Source of the DNA: Desulfobacteraceae bacterium
Lineage (GTDB): Bacteria > Desulfobacterota > DSM-4660 > Desulfatiglandales > Desulfatiglandaceae
DNA: 15,360 nucleotides
Direction: 5' to 3'
Assembly (NCBI GenBank): GCA_020349865.1
Contig: CP070700.1
Location: forward strand, 2,201,963 to 2,217,322
Shown: positions 14,224 to 15,360 of the stretch, piece by piece
How positions within the stretch are numbered: the first letter of the stretch is position 1
Layout: the number at the start of each line of letters is the position of its first letter
Translations under genes and position numbers: made by a program
The notes under the pieces: model-generated
The model's input: the letters and a program-made list of their open reading frames with translations, nothing else
Told to the model about the DNA's origin: nothing
Database searches by the model: none

Positions 14224-15360
14224 CTATTTCTTTCTGAACTTTATCCTTATTGGTGCAAACTCAAGCCGTAGACTTTCCCGCAATTGATTGATCAAAAAGC
14301 GCTCATATGAAAAGTGCACCATATCTGGCCTGTTTACGAATAACATAAAAGTAGGTGGCCTGGAACGAATCTGTGTGGCGTAAAGGAACTTTAGTCGTCC
14401 CTTACCAATTCTCGGGGGAGGGTGTTTCTCAATTACCTTTTGTACTGCTTTGTTGATGGATGAAGTGGTGAATCGTTGGGAAAACTGTTCATGAACCATA
14501 TCGATTTTGTCAAAGACCTTCATAACGCGTTCGCCCGTAAGGGCGGAAAAGTTCACCCTTGGGGCAAAAGAGATGAATTTCAATTGCCGGTCTATCTCAT
14601 TATCAAGGGAACTCCTTTTTCGTGTATTACCTTTGATCAAATCCCACTTGTTAACAGCCAGGACCACTCCTTTGCCTTTCTCAAACACATAACCGGAAAT
14701 CCTGGCGTCTTGCTCCGAAACCCCGTCCGCAGCGTCTAAAAGGATCACGGCAATGTGACATCGCTCAAGGCTTTTGAGCGCCTTGATCATGGAGAACTTT
14801 TCAATCTTTTCCTTTACTCTTGACTTCCTTCTTAAACCTGCCGTGTCTATCAAAAGATACTCTCTCCCGCGGTAGCGAAAAAGGGTATCCACTGCATCGC
14901 GGGTCGTGCCTGGCACATCGCTTACAAGCAGGCGGTCTGATCCTAAGATGCGGTTGATCAAAGAGGATTTGCCCACATTGGGCTTTCCTAAAATGGCGAC
15001 TCTAATCTGGTCTTTGTCTTCCCGCTCTCCTTCAAAAATAGGGAGGTATTTTACCACTTCCTGCATTAAGGATCTCACATTATACCCATGAGCTGCAGAA
15101 ATGGGGTATACGGGCTCTAAACCGAGGCCGTAGAAATCGGCAATCAAATGGTCATGTTCTGGTCCATCTACCTTGTTCACTGCCAATAAAGCTTTCTTTT
15201 GGACTCGCCGTAATGAGTTTACCATTTCCTGATCGCCAGGCATCAAGCCTTCTCGACCATCAACCATGAGTATAACGACGTCGGCCTCCTTAATGGCCTT
15301 TTCTACCTGATCTCTCACCTTCCCCAACAGGGGATCCTGTCCAAGGTCTTCGAATCCACC
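14224..15360 (-). CDS. der: Ribosome biogenesis GTPase Der (EngA), N-terminus outside the window
   Basis: The open frame runs through the right edge, so the visible 378 codons lack roughly the first 55 residues, including the first G1 (P-loop). What is visible begins in the G3 region of GTPase domain 1 (GGFEDLGQDPLLGKVRDQ) and includes its G4 NKVDG. GTPase domain 2 has G1 GKPNVGKSS, G2-like PGTTRDA, G3 DTAGLRRK and G4 NKWD. The C-terminal KH-like domain ends in PIRIKFRKK. Der has two tandem GTPase domains and acts in maturation of the 50S ribosomal subunit; it is essential in most bacteria. A TTG at 15327 is not the true start. Codon use and motifs are ordinary, so this gene marks the edge of core chromosome next to the two-component pair. 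Confidence 0.98.
   Translation of the reverse strand, partial: GGFEDLGQDPLLGKVRDQVEKAIKEADVVILMVDGREGLMPGDQEMVNSLRRVQKKALLAVNKVDGPEHDHLIADFYGLGLEPVYPISAAHGYNVRSLMQEVVKYLPIFEGEREDKDQIRVAILGKPNVGKSSLINRILGSDRLLVSDVPGTTRDAVDTLFRYRGREYLLIDTAGLRRKSRVKEKIEKFSMIKALKSLERCHIAVILLDAADGVSEQDARISGYVFEKGKGVVLAVNKWDLIKGNTRKRSSLDNEIDRQLKFISFAPRVNFSALTGERVMKVFDKIDMVHEQFSQRFTTSSINKAVQKVIEKHPPPRIGKGRLKFLYATQIRSRPPTFMLFVNRPDMVHFSYERFLINQLRESLRLEFAPIRIKFRKK

Noticed and set aside
14224..15327. Complete 367-residue gene starting with TTG at 15327
   Set aside because: The frame continues upstream without a stop to the window edge and encodes conserved Der sequence there, so the TTG is internal.

Overview
The window looks like chromosomal DNA of a Gram-negative, anaerobe-type Deltaproteobacterium (Desulfobacterota sensu lato). 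This is inferred from gene content, not from a marker gene. The supporting content is an AsmA/YdbH-type envelope protein with its lipidated DUF1318 partner, a PF10023 metallopeptidase, a DUF3108 protein, an NtrC-class two-component pair with a GAFTGA sigma-54 activator, and a lipoprotein-rich coding style. Base composition is moderate and even. There is no tRNA, rRNA, CRISPR array or complete insertion sequence.

Layout. Positions 1-488 hold no gene; they carry a MITE-like element with nested inverted repeats (31-326) and then a candidate sigma-70 promoter. Positions 489-5968 are a rightward cluster: a small zinc-binding/winged-helix protein, an overlapping lipoprotein peptidase, a 1122-residue AsmA/YdbH-like protein and a fused YnbE/YdbL-like lipoprotein. 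Convergent to it, 6020-6859 is a leftward DUF3108 periplasmic protein. Positions 7130-10406 are a leftward block: a small membrane protein with an AMPK-type glycan-binding domain, an ECF sigma factor, a membrane anti-sigma candidate that carries a related glycan-binding domain outside the membrane, a secreted helical protein with a Gly-rich tail, and a secreted Gly/Pro-rich protein. A clear intrinsic terminator follows at 7058-7085. Positions 10607-10701 hold a second, short copy of the repeat ends seen at the left edge. It lies next to a 36-codon remnant of a ZraP/Spy-like periplasmic metal-binding gene, which has a near-consensus sigma-54 promoter and is divergent from a ZraS/ZraR-like kinase and sigma-54 activator (11060-14193). 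The last gene, leftward, is the GTPase der, cut by the window edge.

How the genes may work together. The first cluster probably supports lipid transport or outer-membrane maintenance (YdbH plus YdbL/YnbE). The ECF block looks like a self-contained envelope-to-sigma signalling unit in which both the putative anti-sigma factor and a neighbouring membrane protein display CBM48/AMPK-like domains outside the cytoplasm. The two-component block looks like a periplasmic metal or envelope-stress response whose usual divergent target gene has been cut down to its signal peptide. The most unusual items are the CBM-bearing ECF unit, the mobile hairpin element next to the ZraP remnant, and the fused YnbE/YdbL protein with a buried signal-peptide relic.
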